A stretch of 64,000 nucleotides of DNA from UBA1764 sp045616685. GTDB taxonomy: Bacteria; Bacillota; Clostridia; Peptostreptococcales; Anaerovoracaceae. Within the stretch, counting starts at the first letter, position 1. Every line of letters begins with the position of its first letter. Positions 27,061 through 36,427 of the stretch are shown piece by piece. The notes under the pieces are model-generated. The model was given only the letters and a program-made list of their open reading frames with translations. It was not told the origin of the DNA and ran no database searches. The stretch lies in the NCBI GenBank assembly GCA_045616685.1, contig JAZLHF010000006.1, positions 32,957 to 96,956 on the forward strand, in the 5' to 3' direction. The position numbers and the translations under genes are program-made.

Positions 27061-27921
27061 ATGAACAGAATAGTAACAGAAAAATATAAAACTCTTAAGA
27101 CTATGGGTAGACAAGCCCTTAACGGCCATTGGGCAGAAGCAATTCTCTTCGCTTTAATTTGCGAAATAATCTTATCTGGCCCAACTATCCTCTTTGGAGC
27201 TCTTCCAGAAAGTATTCAGACAAGTTTTTTGGCCACAATATTAAATGTTTATACGCTTTTTATTAACGGCCCAATCAGCTTGTCATTTGCAAATTTCTTT
27301 ATCAAACTCTTTAGACAAGAAAAATGTGATAAAGCCGGAGTCGAGCTAAAATTTGGTTTTGAACAACTCTCGAAAGCTGTACGTCTTTATCTCAGAATCT
27401 GGCTGATTACTTCGATTGGTTACTTTTTCTTCCTGATTCCAGGAATCATTGCAGCATTAAACTACAGCCAAGCATTCTACATCCTTGCAGATGATCCAAC
27501 AAAGAGCCCTGCACAGTGCATGTTCGAAAGTAAGTTCATCATGCGCGGCAACAAGATGAAATACATTGGTTTAGTATTAAGCTTCATTGGTTGGTACTTG
27601 CTTGCATCCATCCCTGCAGGAATTTGTCATATCGTATTCGATTCATCAAGCATCGAAATGATTAGACAGTTCATTATGGAAGGCGACATTTATAATGCAA
27701 TCATTCAGGCAAGCGTAACCAATCCAATTGTCGATATATTACTGCTACTGCAGATAATCGTTATACCATATGTAAATGCAACAAAGGTTTCATTCTTTGA
27801 TATTCTTTGCGGTAAACTTGTTGTTCAACAATGTGACGATGTTGTAAATTGCGATTTTGAAATTGTAGAAACAGAAGATAATCCAATTAACGGAAATAAT
27901 GATGATGGAGAAATACAGTAA
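27061..27921 (+). CDS. DUF975 family membrane protein
   Basis: 286 residues from the ATG at 27061 (AAAGGAG 5 bases upstream). MNRIVTEKYKTLKTMGRQAL is followed by six membrane segments. FLIPGIIAALNYSQAFYILA, DDPTKSPAQCMFES and MRGNKMKYIGLVLSFIGWY are the DUF975 signature. The family is common in Firmicutes and has no known function. It overlaps the MurE-like gene by 23 bases and starts a plus-strand run reaching 32367. Confidence 0.85.
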   Translation: MNRIVTEKYKTLKTMGRQALNGHWAEAILFALICEIILSGPTILFGALPESIQTSFLATILNVYTLFINGPISLSFANFFIKLFRQEKCDKAGVELKFGFEQLSKAVRLYLRIWLITSIGYFFFLIPGIIAALNYSQAFYILADDPTKSPAQCMFESKFIMRGNKMKYIGLVLSFIGWYLLASIPAGICHIVFDSSSIEMIRQFIMEGDIYNAIIQASVTNPIVDILLLLQIIVIPYVNATKVSFFDILCGKLVVQQCDDVVNCDFEIVETEDNPINGNNDDGEIQ

Positions 27922-29230
27922 ACTTTGCTTTGACTCAAGAGAAGTTGTGCCAGGGGCCCTTTTCTTTTGTAAAGGAGCAGCATTTAAAAAAGAATACCTA
28001 GAATCAGCTATTGAAAAAGGTGCAACGGCCTATGTTTCAGAGCTTGATTACAATGTTGGGATTCAATGTATCAAGGTCCCTGATATTCGTAAAGCCATGG
28101 CAGATATAGCCGATGAATACTATAATCATGCATGGGCAAGTTATCCAACAATTGGACTTACAGGATCAAAAGGGAAATCAACAACCCTTTATTTCATTAA
28201 GTCCATTTTTGAATCTTCAGGAAAGAATTTGGCATTCCTCTCCACCATTGACACGTACGACGGAATAGAAAAATTTGAATCACATCTTACTACACCAGAA
28301 GCTTTAGAACTTCACCATCACTTTGCCAATGCACGAAAAGCAAATGTTGACGCTTTTGCAATGGAAGTATCATCACAAGGATTAAAGTATGATAGAACAA
28401 AAAATGTAATTTTTACTATCGGAGCTTTCTTAAACTTTGGCTCAGACCACATTGGCGAAGGCGAACACACAGATGTTGAAGATTACTTTAATAGCAAACT
28501 CAAATTGATGTCACAATGTAAAATCGCATTAATCAACAAAGAGAGTGACAGATATGAACAAATTCTTGCCGCCGCAAAAACAAGTCCAATCTGTGAAAAG
28601 ATTATCACCTACTCTGCAAAAGAAGACCCTTGTGATTATCAAATTTCAATTCCCGGTTCATTCAACATTGAGAATGCATTAGCTGCGATTTTAATCTGCA
28701 AAGAACTTGGCATCAGCGAAGATGCAATTAAAGCAGGCCTCGCAAAAGCCCGTGTCCCAGGAAGAATGGAAATTTTTAAAAATGAAAAGCGCGATTTAAT
28801 TTGTATAGTCGATTATGCCCATAGCATATTAAGCTTTGATAAGCTTTTTAGTTCTGTACAAGAGATGTATCCAGGCTACAGAATCGAATTACTTTTTGGC
28901 TGCCCAGGAGGCAAAGGGTTGCAAAGACGAACTGATCTTCCAGTGACAGCATCAAAGTATATCGATTTTGCATGGATTACAGAAGAAGATCCTGGACTCG
29001 ATGATCCAAAAGAAATTTGCGAAATCTTAAAAGCTAAATTCGATGAACTTGGAACAGCAAATAAAATCGTCGTAAATCGCGATGAAGCTATTAGGGAAGC
29101 TATAACTGCGGCAAAACCAAAAACTGTAATCGTTTTTACAGGTAAAGGCCGCGAAGAATACATGCACAGAGGAAATGATTACGTACCATTTACTCCAGAA
29201 ACAACACAGGTAGAAAGATTATTGAAATGA
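27899..29230 (+). CDS. MurE-like Mur ligase
   Basis: 443 residues, somewhat short for MurE (about 490). Recognisable elements in order: FDSREVVPGALFFC, P-loop TGSKGKST, LTTPEALELHHHF, MEVSSQGLKYD, DHIGEGEHTDVEDYF with the carbamylatable Lys in FNSKLKL, PGRMEIF, DYAHSILSFDKL and GKGRE. The position where diaminopimelate-specific MurE has DNPR reads EEDPGLDDP, so the acceptor amino acid is probably not meso-DAP. The P-loop Ser-Lys variant and Gln-Gly in place of His-Ala in MEVSSHAL also differ from standard MurE. It could be a lysine or ornithine adding enzyme, or a paralogue acting on another substrate. Three ATG codons start at 27899. Confidence 0.8.
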   Translation: MMMEKYSKLCFDSREVVPGALFFCKGAAFKKEYLESAIEKGATAYVSELDYNVGIQCIKVPDIRKAMADIADEYYNHAWASYPTIGLTGSKGKSTTLYFIKSIFESSGKNLAFLSTIDTYDGIEKFESHLTTPEALELHHHFANARKANVDAFAMEVSSQGLKYDRTKNVIFTIGAFLNFGSDHIGEGEHTDVEDYFNSKLKLMSQCKIALINKESDRYEQILAAAKTSPICEKIITYSAKEDPCDYQISIPGSFNIENALAAILICKELGISEDAIKAGLAKARVPGRMEIFKNEKRDLICIVDYAHSILSFDKLFSSVQEMYPGYRIELLFGCPGGKGLQRRTDLPVTASKYIDFAWITEEDPGLDDPKEICEILKAKFDELGTANKIVVNRDEAIREAITAAKPKTVIVFTGKGREEYMHRGNDYVPFTPETTQVERLLK

Positions 29231-31017
29231 CTTACAAATCAAGAAAAGATATTCCAACAAAATACAAATGGAACATCGAAGCAATGTACAAAAACCGCGA
29301 GCTTTGTGAAAAAGACATCGCAAAAGCTCTAAAGCTCGCAGACAAAATGACTAAATACCAGGGGCACTTAAAAGATAGCGCAGAAACTCTGGCTAAGGCA
29401 CTTAATGAGCGCGACAAACTGTATATGTTAGTTGAAGCAATCTGTGTTTATGCTCATCAAAAGACAGATGAAGACAGATTGGTTTCATCCTCTATCGAAC
29501 TCGAAGGCAAATCAACCGCAATGGCCGCCCAAGTTTCTCAGAAACTTTCATTCTTTGCCCCAGAACTATCATCAATTCCAAAAGCAAAACTTTATAAATT
29601 TGTAAAAGAAAGCAAAGACTTAAAAGTTTATGAACATTATCTTGATGAAATCATCAGAGAAAAGTCTCATATTCTTAAAAAGTCTGACGAAGAGCTTCTG
29701 GCAAAGCTTTCTGAACTTAACGGATGTCCAGAAGATGTATTTAGAATGCTTAACGATGCAGAGTTTATCTTTGGTGAAGTGACGAATGAGAAAGGCAAGA
29801 AAGTTTCTCTTACACACGGCTCTTACGGCGAGCTTATGAGAAGTAAGGACCGCAGAATTCGTAAAGAATGTTATGACAAGCTTTATGGTGTATTTAAGCA
29901 GTATAGAAACACTCTTGTTACCACCTATAATTACAGCGTAAAGCAAGATGTGATTTATTCTCAAATTAGAAAATATCCGAGTGCCAGAGCCGCCGCTCTT
30001 TCAGGTTCAAATATTCCAGAAGAAGTATATGACAACCTGATTAAAGCGGTAAACGATAACCTTCCAAATCTTCATAGATATATGAAACTGCGTAAAAAGT
30101 TAATGGGGCTTAAAGATCTTCGTATGTATGATGTATATACTCCGATGCTTCCAAGAGCCGAAAAAAAATTCACTTACGAAGAAGGACAAGAACTTGCTTT
30201 AAAAGCACTTGCGGTTTTAGGCAAAGACTATGTAGACACATTACGAAAAGGTTATCAGTCACGTTGGGCCGATGTGTATGAAACACCTGGCAAGCGTAGC
30301 GGAGCTTATTCATTTGGTTGCTACTCAAGCATGCCTTACATGCTCTTAAATTATCATGGCAAACTGGATGATGTATTCACATTGATTCATGAATCAGGTC
30401 ATTCAATGCACTCATATTATTCAAGAAAAAATCAGCCATATGTATATGGCGATTACAGCATCTTTGCAGCAGAAGTTGCATCGACAGTTAATGAATCATT
30501 GTTGATGAACTATCTCATCAACAATGCGAAGAACAAAAAAGAAAAAGCAGAACTGCTTAATATGTGGCTCGAAGAATTTAGAACCACCCTCTTCAGACAA
30601 ACACAATTTGCAGAATTCGAACTTGAAGCACATAGAATGGTTGAACGTGGAGAAGTACTTTCTGCTGATGCAATGGAAAAACTCTACGGCAATTTAAACA
30701 AGAAGTATTATGGTCCAGCAATCACATACGATGACACAATTAACCTTGAATGGTCAAGAATCCCGCACTTTTACTCTGCATTTTATGTATATCAATACGC
30801 AACCGGCTATTCTGCAGCAACTGCAATAGCAAGCAAGATTATGACAGAAGGCAAACCTGCAGCCGACGAATACCTTAAGTTCCTTAAGGCCGGCAACAGT
30901 GACTACCCTATTGAAGTATTAAAATATGGCGGAGTCGACATGGCAACAACAGCCCCTGTCGAAGCTGCAATGAAAAAATTTAAAGAATTATTAGATGAAC
31001 TCGAAGCTATCTTATAA
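29227..31017 (+). CDS. pepF: Oligoendopeptidase F
   Basis: 596 residues, an M3B thermolysin-like metallopeptidase. The zinc motif is LIHESGHSMHSYY (HExxH), with the third ligand in the following ASTVNE helix (Glu). VYQYATGYSAATAIA is the conserved C-terminal substrate-pocket segment. It degrades short peptides in the cytoplasm. The start overlaps the MurE-like stop (ATGA). Confidence 0.95.
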   Translation: MTYKSRKDIPTKYKWNIEAMYKNRELCEKDIAKALKLADKMTKYQGHLKDSAETLAKALNERDKLYMLVEAICVYAHQKTDEDRLVSSSIELEGKSTAMAAQVSQKLSFFAPELSSIPKAKLYKFVKESKDLKVYEHYLDEIIREKSHILKKSDEELLAKLSELNGCPEDVFRMLNDAEFIFGEVTNEKGKKVSLTHGSYGELMRSKDRRIRKECYDKLYGVFKQYRNTLVTTYNYSVKQDVIYSQIRKYPSARAAALSGSNIPEEVYDNLIKAVNDNLPNLHRYMKLRKKLMGLKDLRMYDVYTPMLPRAEKKFTYEEGQELALKALAVLGKDYVDTLRKGYQSRWADVYETPGKRSGAYSFGCYSSMPYMLLNYHGKLDDVFTLIHESGHSMHSYYSRKNQPYVYGDYSIFAAEVASTVNESLLMNYLINNAKNKKEKAELLNMWLEEFRTTLFRQTQFAEFELEAHRMVERGEVLSADAMEKLYGNLNKKYYGPAITYDDTINLEWSRIPHFYSAFYVYQYATGYSAATAIASKIMTEGKPAADEYLKFLKAGNSDYPIEVLKYGGVDMATTAPVEAAMKKFKELLDELEAIL

Positions 31018-31888
31018 ACTCACAAAAGAAGACGAAGAGCTGCTTGTCAAAGAGTTACTTCAAAGAAAGTTCCTCTTTTCATCCAGACTTATCAGACAGC
31101 TTAAATTAGTTGATAATTCTTTATGCCTGGATGGCAAGCCATGCCGTCTAAGAGACAAAGGAAAAGAAGGGCAAGTTCTTTCCTGCGAATATCCAGAAGA
31201 AACAAGCTATTTTGAACCAGAAGATATTCCGCTTGATGTAAGATACGAAGACGATGATTTACTTATCATCAACAAACAGCCTTTTCTGATTGTTCATCCA
31301 ACAAACAATTATCAAGAGCATACTCTGGCAAATGCGATTACTTACTATATGCAACAAAAAAATGAAACATATAAGCTAAGATTCGTAAACAGATTAGACC
31401 GAGATACATCAGGCTTAATCATTGTCGCCAAAAATTCACATGTTCAAGACTTCTTAAGCAAAACAGAAATAATTAAGAAATATATCGCAATCGTTCACGG
31501 CGAAATCGAAAGCGACGGAATAGTGAATGAGCCTCTTGCAAAAGATCCTAATCATGTTGCAAGAAGAATTGTTACTCCAGATGGGCAAGAATCTATCACC
31601 CACTACCATGTGCTTGAAAAGATTCCGGGCTATACAAAGCTTGAACTTAGACTTGAAACAGGAAGAACCCATCAAATCAGAGCACATATGACTTATTTAG
31701 GCCATATATTGGTTGGAGATGACCTTTATGGCTCACCAGCCTTTCCAAATCAGTTTGGAAGGCAGGCTCTGCACTCATATTTTTTAGAATTTGAGCATCC
31801 TGTAACAGGAAAAACCGTTAAAATCGAAACCGAATTACCAGAGGATATGAAAGAATTATGGAATACTTTGAAGAATTCGCAAATTTAA
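30995..31888 (+). CDS. RluA-family RNA pseudouridine synthase
   Basis: 297 residues. The catalytic motif is RFVNRLDRDTSGLIIVAKN with the active Asp. Other family strings are NKQPFLIVHPTNN, ETGRTHQIRAHMTYLGHILV and GDDLYGS. The N-terminal part has the S4-like segment RLIRQLKLVDNSLCLDGKPC. It modifies uridines in rRNA or tRNA; sites cannot be told apart from sequence alone. The start lies inside the pepF 3' end (23-base overlap). Confidence 0.93.
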   Translation: MNSKLSYKLTKEDEELLVKELLQRKFLFSSRLIRQLKLVDNSLCLDGKPCRLRDKGKEGQVLSCEYPEETSYFEPEDIPLDVRYEDDDLLIINKQPFLIVHPTNNYQEHTLANAITYYMQQKNETYKLRFVNRLDRDTSGLIIVAKNSHVQDFLSKTEIIKKYIAIVHGEIESDGIVNEPLAKDPNHVARRIVTPDGQESITHYHVLEKIPGYTKLELRLETGRTHQIRAHMTYLGHILVGDDLYGSPAFPNQFGRQALHSYFLEFEHPVTGKTVKIETELPEDMKELWNTLKNSQI

Positions 31889-32367
31889 TAGAAACAGAAG
31901 AAACAGTTGAATACGAAGATATTTACGAAGCATTAAAAGATTCTCTTGCTGAAGATGTTGGAGAAATCATTGAAAACTACATGGACGAGCTTGAAAATGC
32001 GATCCCTGATCCAGAGCAAGATCTTTACATGCTTGTTGAAAACATTAAGACTGGAATGCTCTTTCTTTGTGAAAACATTGAAGATGACAGCACAAGAAGC
32101 CAGCTCACAGAAGAAATTTACAAGTTTAGAAACTGGTATGTAAACGAAAGCAACTCATTTGTTGACGGCAAAGAGACAACAGTAATTGATGCTATTGCAA
32201 CTGCCCGAGCAAACAAAATCACCGGTGAAGAATCAGATTACGATTTCACCGGCGCACTTAATTATGAATTAAAAGATTTTAGTTTTTCTCTCGGAAATTT
32301 CAAAGAAATTGATATTCTAGGAGATAATGAAGAATCAGAATCTTCCGAAGACTACAGCATTAACTAA
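31858..32367 (+). CDS. Acidic protein of unknown function
   Basis: 169 residues, very rich in Asp and Glu and predicted helical in its first two thirds (MEYFEEFANLIETEETVEYE, then LYMLVENIKTGMLFLCENI). The Ser/Glu-rich tail ends SEDYSIN. No motif is recognised. It overlaps the pseudouridine synthase gene by 31 bases and, tail to tail, the site-2 protease gene by 33 bases. Position and coding character support a real gene. Confidence 0.68.
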   Translation: MEYFEEFANLIETEETVEYEDIYEALKDSLAEDVGEIIENYMDELENAIPDPEQDLYMLVENIKTGMLFLCENIEDDSTRSQLTEEIYKFRNWYVNESNSFVDGKETTVIDAIATARANKITGEESDYDFTGALNYELKDFSFSLGNFKEIDILGDNEESESSEDYSIN

Positions 32368-33000
32368 AAAGTTAAGCGGTCTGCCTAATAACATACTTGG
32401 GATATCAAACAGTATGAAAATCAGTAAGATTATCATACTGTTTTTGTATATGAATTGCCAAATCGGCTTTCCTCTAAGATTAAAGATGTCTGACACAATT
32501 CCAAATCCATCAAGAGGTGGAACAGGAATCAGGTTAAACAGCATCAAACTATAGTTAATAGAGATGATGCGAATCCAAATATCAAGGACAACCTGGCCCG
32601 CAGCGTTTGTTCCAAGGAACATTCCTACCGGAGTGCTAAGCAAAGCCAGCCTCAACAAAAGCCCCATGATAGTTGCAATTACAAAGTTCATTGTGACTCC
32701 GGCAAAACCAACCATAAGGCTATTTTTTCTTAAGCTCTTAAAGTTTCTCGGATTAATAATAACTGGCTTACCCCAGCCAAAATGAATTAGCGCGAGAGAA
32801 ACAAGCCCAAACCAATCCATATGAGCACGCGGATCAAGTGAAACACGTCCCATCGCACGCGGTGTTGGATCTCCGCATTTATCTGCGACTATAGCATGAG
32901 CATATTCATGAAAACAAAGACCAATGATGATTCCAGGAATCATACAAATGGTATCGTATAGCCAATCAAATATTCCGCCATTAATTAAAGATCTAATCAT
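32335..33000 (-). CDS. Site-2 protease family M50 membrane metallopeptidase
   Basis: 221 residues, the small YwhC-like form without PDZ domain. The zinc motif HEYAHA lies in a membrane helix (GLCFHEYAHAIVADKCGD), and the second metal site is NLIPVPPLDGFGI. The adjacent DPTPRAMGRVSLDPRAHMD is conserved. S2P proteases cut membrane helices of regulators. The start overlaps the miaB stop by 8 bases. Confidence 0.93.
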   Translation of the reverse strand: MIRSLINGGIFDWLYDTICMIPGIIIGLCFHEYAHAIVADKCGDPTPRAMGRVSLDPRAHMDWFGLVSLALIHFGWGKPVIINPRNFKSLRKNSLMVGFAGVTMNFVIATIMGLLLRLALLSTPVGMFLGTNAAGQVVLDIWIRIISINYSLMLFNLIPVPPLDGFGIVSDIFNLRGKPIWQFIYKNSMIILLIFILFDIPSMLLGRPLNFLVNAVVFGRF

Positions 33001-34309
33001 TTACTACTTCTCCATATAAACTAAAAGTTTGAGCCTTAACAATCTTTACAGGAACAATCTTTCCTATAAGATTTGAGTCTCCTGGAAAGTCCACAGTTTT
33101 CAAACGCTCATTTTTTCCAGTAAGCATATGCTCATCGGTTTTTGATGTCCCCTCAACAAGAACTGAAATGATCTTATTCTGATATTCCTTCATCTGTTCT
33201 TCTTGGATGTCATGAATCACATCAATCAACCTGTTAAATCTTTCATGCTTTACTTCTTCTGGCACTTGGTTTTCCCATATTGCTGCCGGAGTCCCTTCTC
33301 TAATTGAGTAAAGGAAGGTAAAAGCAGAATCGTATTTAACACGTTTAACAAGATCTAAAGTATCCTCAAAATCTGCTTCAGTTTCTCCAGGAAAGCCAAC
33401 AATAATATCTGTTGTTATTGCAATATCAGGACAAACTTTTTTAAGAGCATCTACCCTTTCAAAATACTTTTCTCTTGTGTACTTTCTATTCATCTTAGCC
33501 AGAACTGCATTGCTGCCTGACTGAACTGGTAAATGGAAACAGTGACAAAGATGTTTGCAATCTTTAAAGCATTCAATCAGCTCATCAGAAAGATCTTTTG
33601 GATGAGATGACATAAACCTAATTCTTTCAATACCCTCAATTTTATCAATCTCGCGAATAAGCTGCGGAAATGTGATTCCACCATTATATGAATTTACATT
33701 TTGTCCAAGAAGCATAACCTCTTTACAACCATTATCAGCAAGGCATTGGACCTCTTTGATAATTTCTTCAGGTTTTCTACTGCGTTCACGGCCACGTGTG
33801 TATGGAACAATGCAGTAAGAGCAGAAATTATTGCACCCCTGCATAATTGAAACATAAGCTTTAAAATCATAAAGGCGCTTTGCAGGAAGATTTTCCGCAA
33901 TAATATCGGATCCTTCCCACACCTCTATAATTCTTTCATGTTGCTCTTGGACATTCTTAAATAATCTTGGGAACTCTCCAATATTATGAGTCCCAAATAC
34001 AAGATCAACCCACGGATACTTCTGCTTTACAGTATCGATGATATGTTGTTGCTGCATCATGCATCCGCAAACAACAACCATCTTCCCTGGGTTCTGCTCG
34101 TGACTATGCTTAAGCTGTCCAAGCACACCAAAAAAGCGCTTGTCAGCATTTTCTCTTACTGAACAAGTGTTAAGAATTACGACCTGAGCCTCGAGCTTGT
34201 CAGTTTCTTCGGTATATCCCAGTTCTTCCATAAATCCTGCCAGAGTTTCGGAATCTCTTTCGTTCATCTGGCATCCAAATGTAATTACATTATAGGTTTT
34301 ATTTTTCAC
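32993..34309 (-). CDS. miaB: tRNA-2-methylthio-N6-isopentenyladenosine-37 synthase MiaB
   Basis: 438 residues. The UPF0004 domain has GCQMNERDSE, LNTCSVRENAD and VCGCMMQQQ (three cluster cysteines). The radical-SAM motif is CNNFCSYC, followed by VPYTRGRERSRKPEEI. The C-terminal TRAM domain ends near EVVND. It inserts sulfur and methyl into i6A37 of tRNA. The GTG start overlaps the der stop (GTGA). Confidence 0.96.
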   Translation of the reverse strand: MKNKTYNVITFGCQMNERDSETLAGFMEELGYTEETDKLEAQVVILNTCSVRENADKRFFGVLGQLKHSHEQNPGKMVVVCGCMMQQQHIIDTVKQKYPWVDLVFGTHNIGEFPRLFKNVQEQHERIIEVWEGSDIIAENLPAKRLYDFKAYVSIMQGCNNFCSYCIVPYTRGRERSRKPEEIIKEVQCLADNGCKEVMLLGQNVNSYNGGITFPQLIREIDKIEGIERIRFMSSHPKDLSDELIECFKDCKHLCHCFHLPVQSGSNAVLAKMNRKYTREKYFERVDALKKVCPDIAITTDIIVGFPGETEADFEDTLDLVKRVKYDSAFTFLYSIREGTPAAIWENQVPEEVKHERFNRLIDVIHDIQEEQMKEYQNKIISVLVEGTSKTDEHMLTGKNERLKTVDFPGDSNLIGKIVPVKIVKAQTFSLYGEVVND

Positions 34310-35637
34310 AGCTCGTCTTTCTCGCCTTTTTCTCTAAATACAAACTTGATTGATGTTCCAGCAAATCCATAAGCATCTCTAATTTTGTTTTCAAGATATC
34401 TTGAATAGCTGAAATGCATAAGTTCCCTATCATTAACCTGGAAACTAAAGAGTGGTGGTTTAATACCAATCTGGCTTACATAGTAAATCTTAAGTCTCTT
34501 CCCTTTATCTGATGGTGGGTTATTCATCATCATTGCATCCTGAACAAGTGCATTAAGCTGACCTGTTGAAACACGCATTGCCCTGTTTTCAGAAACTGCC
34601 TTAGCTGTATCAATAACAGCCTCTAACCTTTGACCCTTAATTGCAGATGTAAAGAGAATTGGAGCGTAACTCATAAATGAGAGTTCATTTTCAATCTGTC
34701 TTGTCATATCACGCATGGTATTAGTTTCCTTTGTAACTATATCCCACTTATTTACTACAGTGATAATGCCCTTCCCAGACTCATGCGCAAGACCCGCGAT
34801 CTTCTTATCCTGCTCGGTAACGCCTTCTGTTCCATCAATAACAAGAAGCGCTACATCGCAGCGTTCAATTGCAGCAATAGCTCTTACTACAGAAAACTTT
34901 TCAACATCGTCAAAGACCTTGCTTCTTCTACGGATTCCGGCAGTATCAATTAAAGTATATTTTGTTCCGTCCTTTTCAAATGGAGTATCGATACTATCAC
35001 GCGTTGTTCCTGCAATATTAGAAACGATTACACGTTCTTCTCCAACCAGAGCATTAACAATTGATGACTTACCAACGTTTGGCTTACCGATAATAGCAAT
35101 TTTAACAGTATCGTCATCATCAGCTTTATCATATTCTGCCCATGGAATCTTTTCAAAGATTGCATCGAGCACTTCGCCAAGCCCAGTCATATTTGCAGAT
35201 GAAATTGCATATGGATCGCCAAGACCAAGCTCATATAAATCATAAAAATCATCAGGAAGAGTTCTTCCATCGATTTTATTTGCAACCAAAATTACATGCT
35301 TTCCCTTACGACGCAGCATGTCACCTACTTCTCTATCAGCCGTAGTTAGCCCTTCTTTGCCATCGACCATAAACAGAATTACATCTGCCATATCCATAGC
35401 AATCTCTGCCTGAGCTCTCATCTGCGCAGGAATAACCTCTTCTGAAGTTGGTTCAATACCGCCAGTATCAATTAAAAGAAAATGCTTTGATGACCATTCT
35501 GCTTCAGCGATAATACGATCACGAGTAACGCCAGGCGTGTCTTCAACGATAGACACCCTGCGGCCAACTATCTTATTAAAGAATGTAGATTTGCCAACAT
35601 TAGGTCTACCTACGATGGCTACTATTGGTTTTGACAT
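34306..35637 (-). CDS. der: Ribosome biogenesis GTPase Der (EngA)
   Basis: 443 residues from the ATG at 35637 (GAGG upstream). Two GTPase domains in tandem: GRPNVGKSTFFNKIVG with DTGG and NKID, then GKPNVGKSSIVNALVG with DTAGIRR and NKWD. A KH-like C-terminal domain ends FVFREKGEKDEL. It is required for maturation of the 50S subunit. It is operonic with miaB and the site-2 protease. Confidence 0.97.
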   Translation of the reverse strand: MSKPIVAIVGRPNVGKSTFFNKIVGRRVSIVEDTPGVTRDRIIAEAEWSSKHFLLIDTGGIEPTSEEVIPAQMRAQAEIAMDMADVILFMVDGKEGLTTADREVGDMLRRKGKHVILVANKIDGRTLPDDFYDLYELGLGDPYAISSANMTGLGEVLDAIFEKIPWAEYDKADDDDTVKIAIIGKPNVGKSSIVNALVGEERVIVSNIAGTTRDSIDTPFEKDGTKYTLIDTAGIRRRSKVFDDVEKFSVVRAIAAIERCDVALLVIDGTEGVTEQDKKIAGLAHESGKGIITVVNKWDIVTKETNTMRDMTRQIENELSFMSYAPILFTSAIKGQRLEAVIDTAKAVSENRAMRVSTGQLNALVQDAMMMNNPPSDKGKRLKIYYVSQIGIKPPLFSFQVNDRELMHFSYSRYLENKIRDAYGFAGTSIKFVFREKGEKDEL

Positions 35638-35677
35638 AATATACCTCAATAAATAATATCAACATATTATTTTAACA

Positions 35678-35706
35678 TAAAAAGAAGGCCTTTCAGCCTT
35701 CTTTTT
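35678..35706 (-). terminator. Intrinsic terminator of the CBS-protein gene
   Basis: GAAGGC / GCCTTC (35684-35689 with 35696-35701), flanked by A and T runs on both sides, lies 17 bases past the CBS gene stop. Confidence 0.82.
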
Positions 35707-35722
35707 GGTCATTTTTATTTGC

Positions 35723-36367
35723 TTATCTTACTGAAGCATCCTTGACTGTGAAGCCAAGATTTGTGAAAGCATCAGCAACTTCCTTAATACGTCCATCCTT
35801 TGTTGTACGAACAAGAAGTTCAGCTTTGCCATCATGTGTACGCTGTGTAAATACAAAGTGACTCATATTAATTCCAAGGTTATTTGTTGTTTCGCCAAGT
35901 TTATAAAGTACGCCAGGAACATTATCAGCATCAATAATATATCTATTGCCTTCTTCTCTTCCACCAAGCATGGCAATGAAAGAATCAAGCATATCAGATT
36001 CTGTGATAATACCCACAACCTTATCTTCTGATACTACAACGAGAGCATTAATTCTTCTCTCCCTCATCTTGATAGCAGCATCTTCTATATATGTGTCAGG
36101 TGTGCATGTAATAACATCCCTCGTCATTGCATCGCTAACCTTTGTCTTTGCTAAAAGCGCAGTAATTTCAAAAACGCTAAGAAGTGTTGCGCCTGATGGG
36201 CTAACCCTATCAACGTCTTTGTCTGTTACAATACCAACAAGCCTTGTTCCGCTAAGAACTGGGACTTTCTTCAGCTTATTATCTTTCATTAAAGTTATAA
36301 GCTCTGCAATGCTGTCTGTTTCCTGTACTGTAATTGGGTTTGGTGTCATGCGTTCTCTTACAAACAT
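35723..36367 (-). CDS. Two CBS domains plus ACT-like domain (AcuB-like)
   Basis: 214 residues from the ATG at 36367, preceded by AAGGAGG. CBS1 covers about 1-60 (ERMTPNPITVQETDSIAEL, VGIVTDKDV), CBS2 about 80-135 (MTRDVITCTPDTYIEDAA, VGIITESDM), and an ACT-like fold about 140-205 (IDADNVPGVLYKLGETTNNL). CBS pairs bind adenine nucleotides and ACT domains bind amino acids, so it is a likely metabolite-sensing regulator; the target is unknown. A TATAAT box lies at 36405-36410. Confidence 0.88.
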   Translation of the reverse strand: MFVRERMTPNPITVQETDSIAELITLMKDNKLKKVPVLSGTRLVGIVTDKDVDRVSPSGATLLSVFEITALLAKTKVSDAMTRDVITCTPDTYIEDAAIKMRERRINALVVVSEDKVVGIITESDMLDSFIAMLGGREEGNRYIIDADNVPGVLYKLGETTNNLGINMSHFVFTQRTHDGKAELLVRTTKDGRIKEVADAFTNLGFTVKDASVR

Positions 36368-36427
36368 GGCGGACCTCCTTAAATTTCTCAATAATTATTT
36401 ATAAATTATACCACAATTCTGCACTTT

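Noticed and set aside
34715..35245. 176-codon plus-strand reading frame
   Set aside because: Antisense shadow of der, whose two GTPase domains are unmistakable on the other strand.
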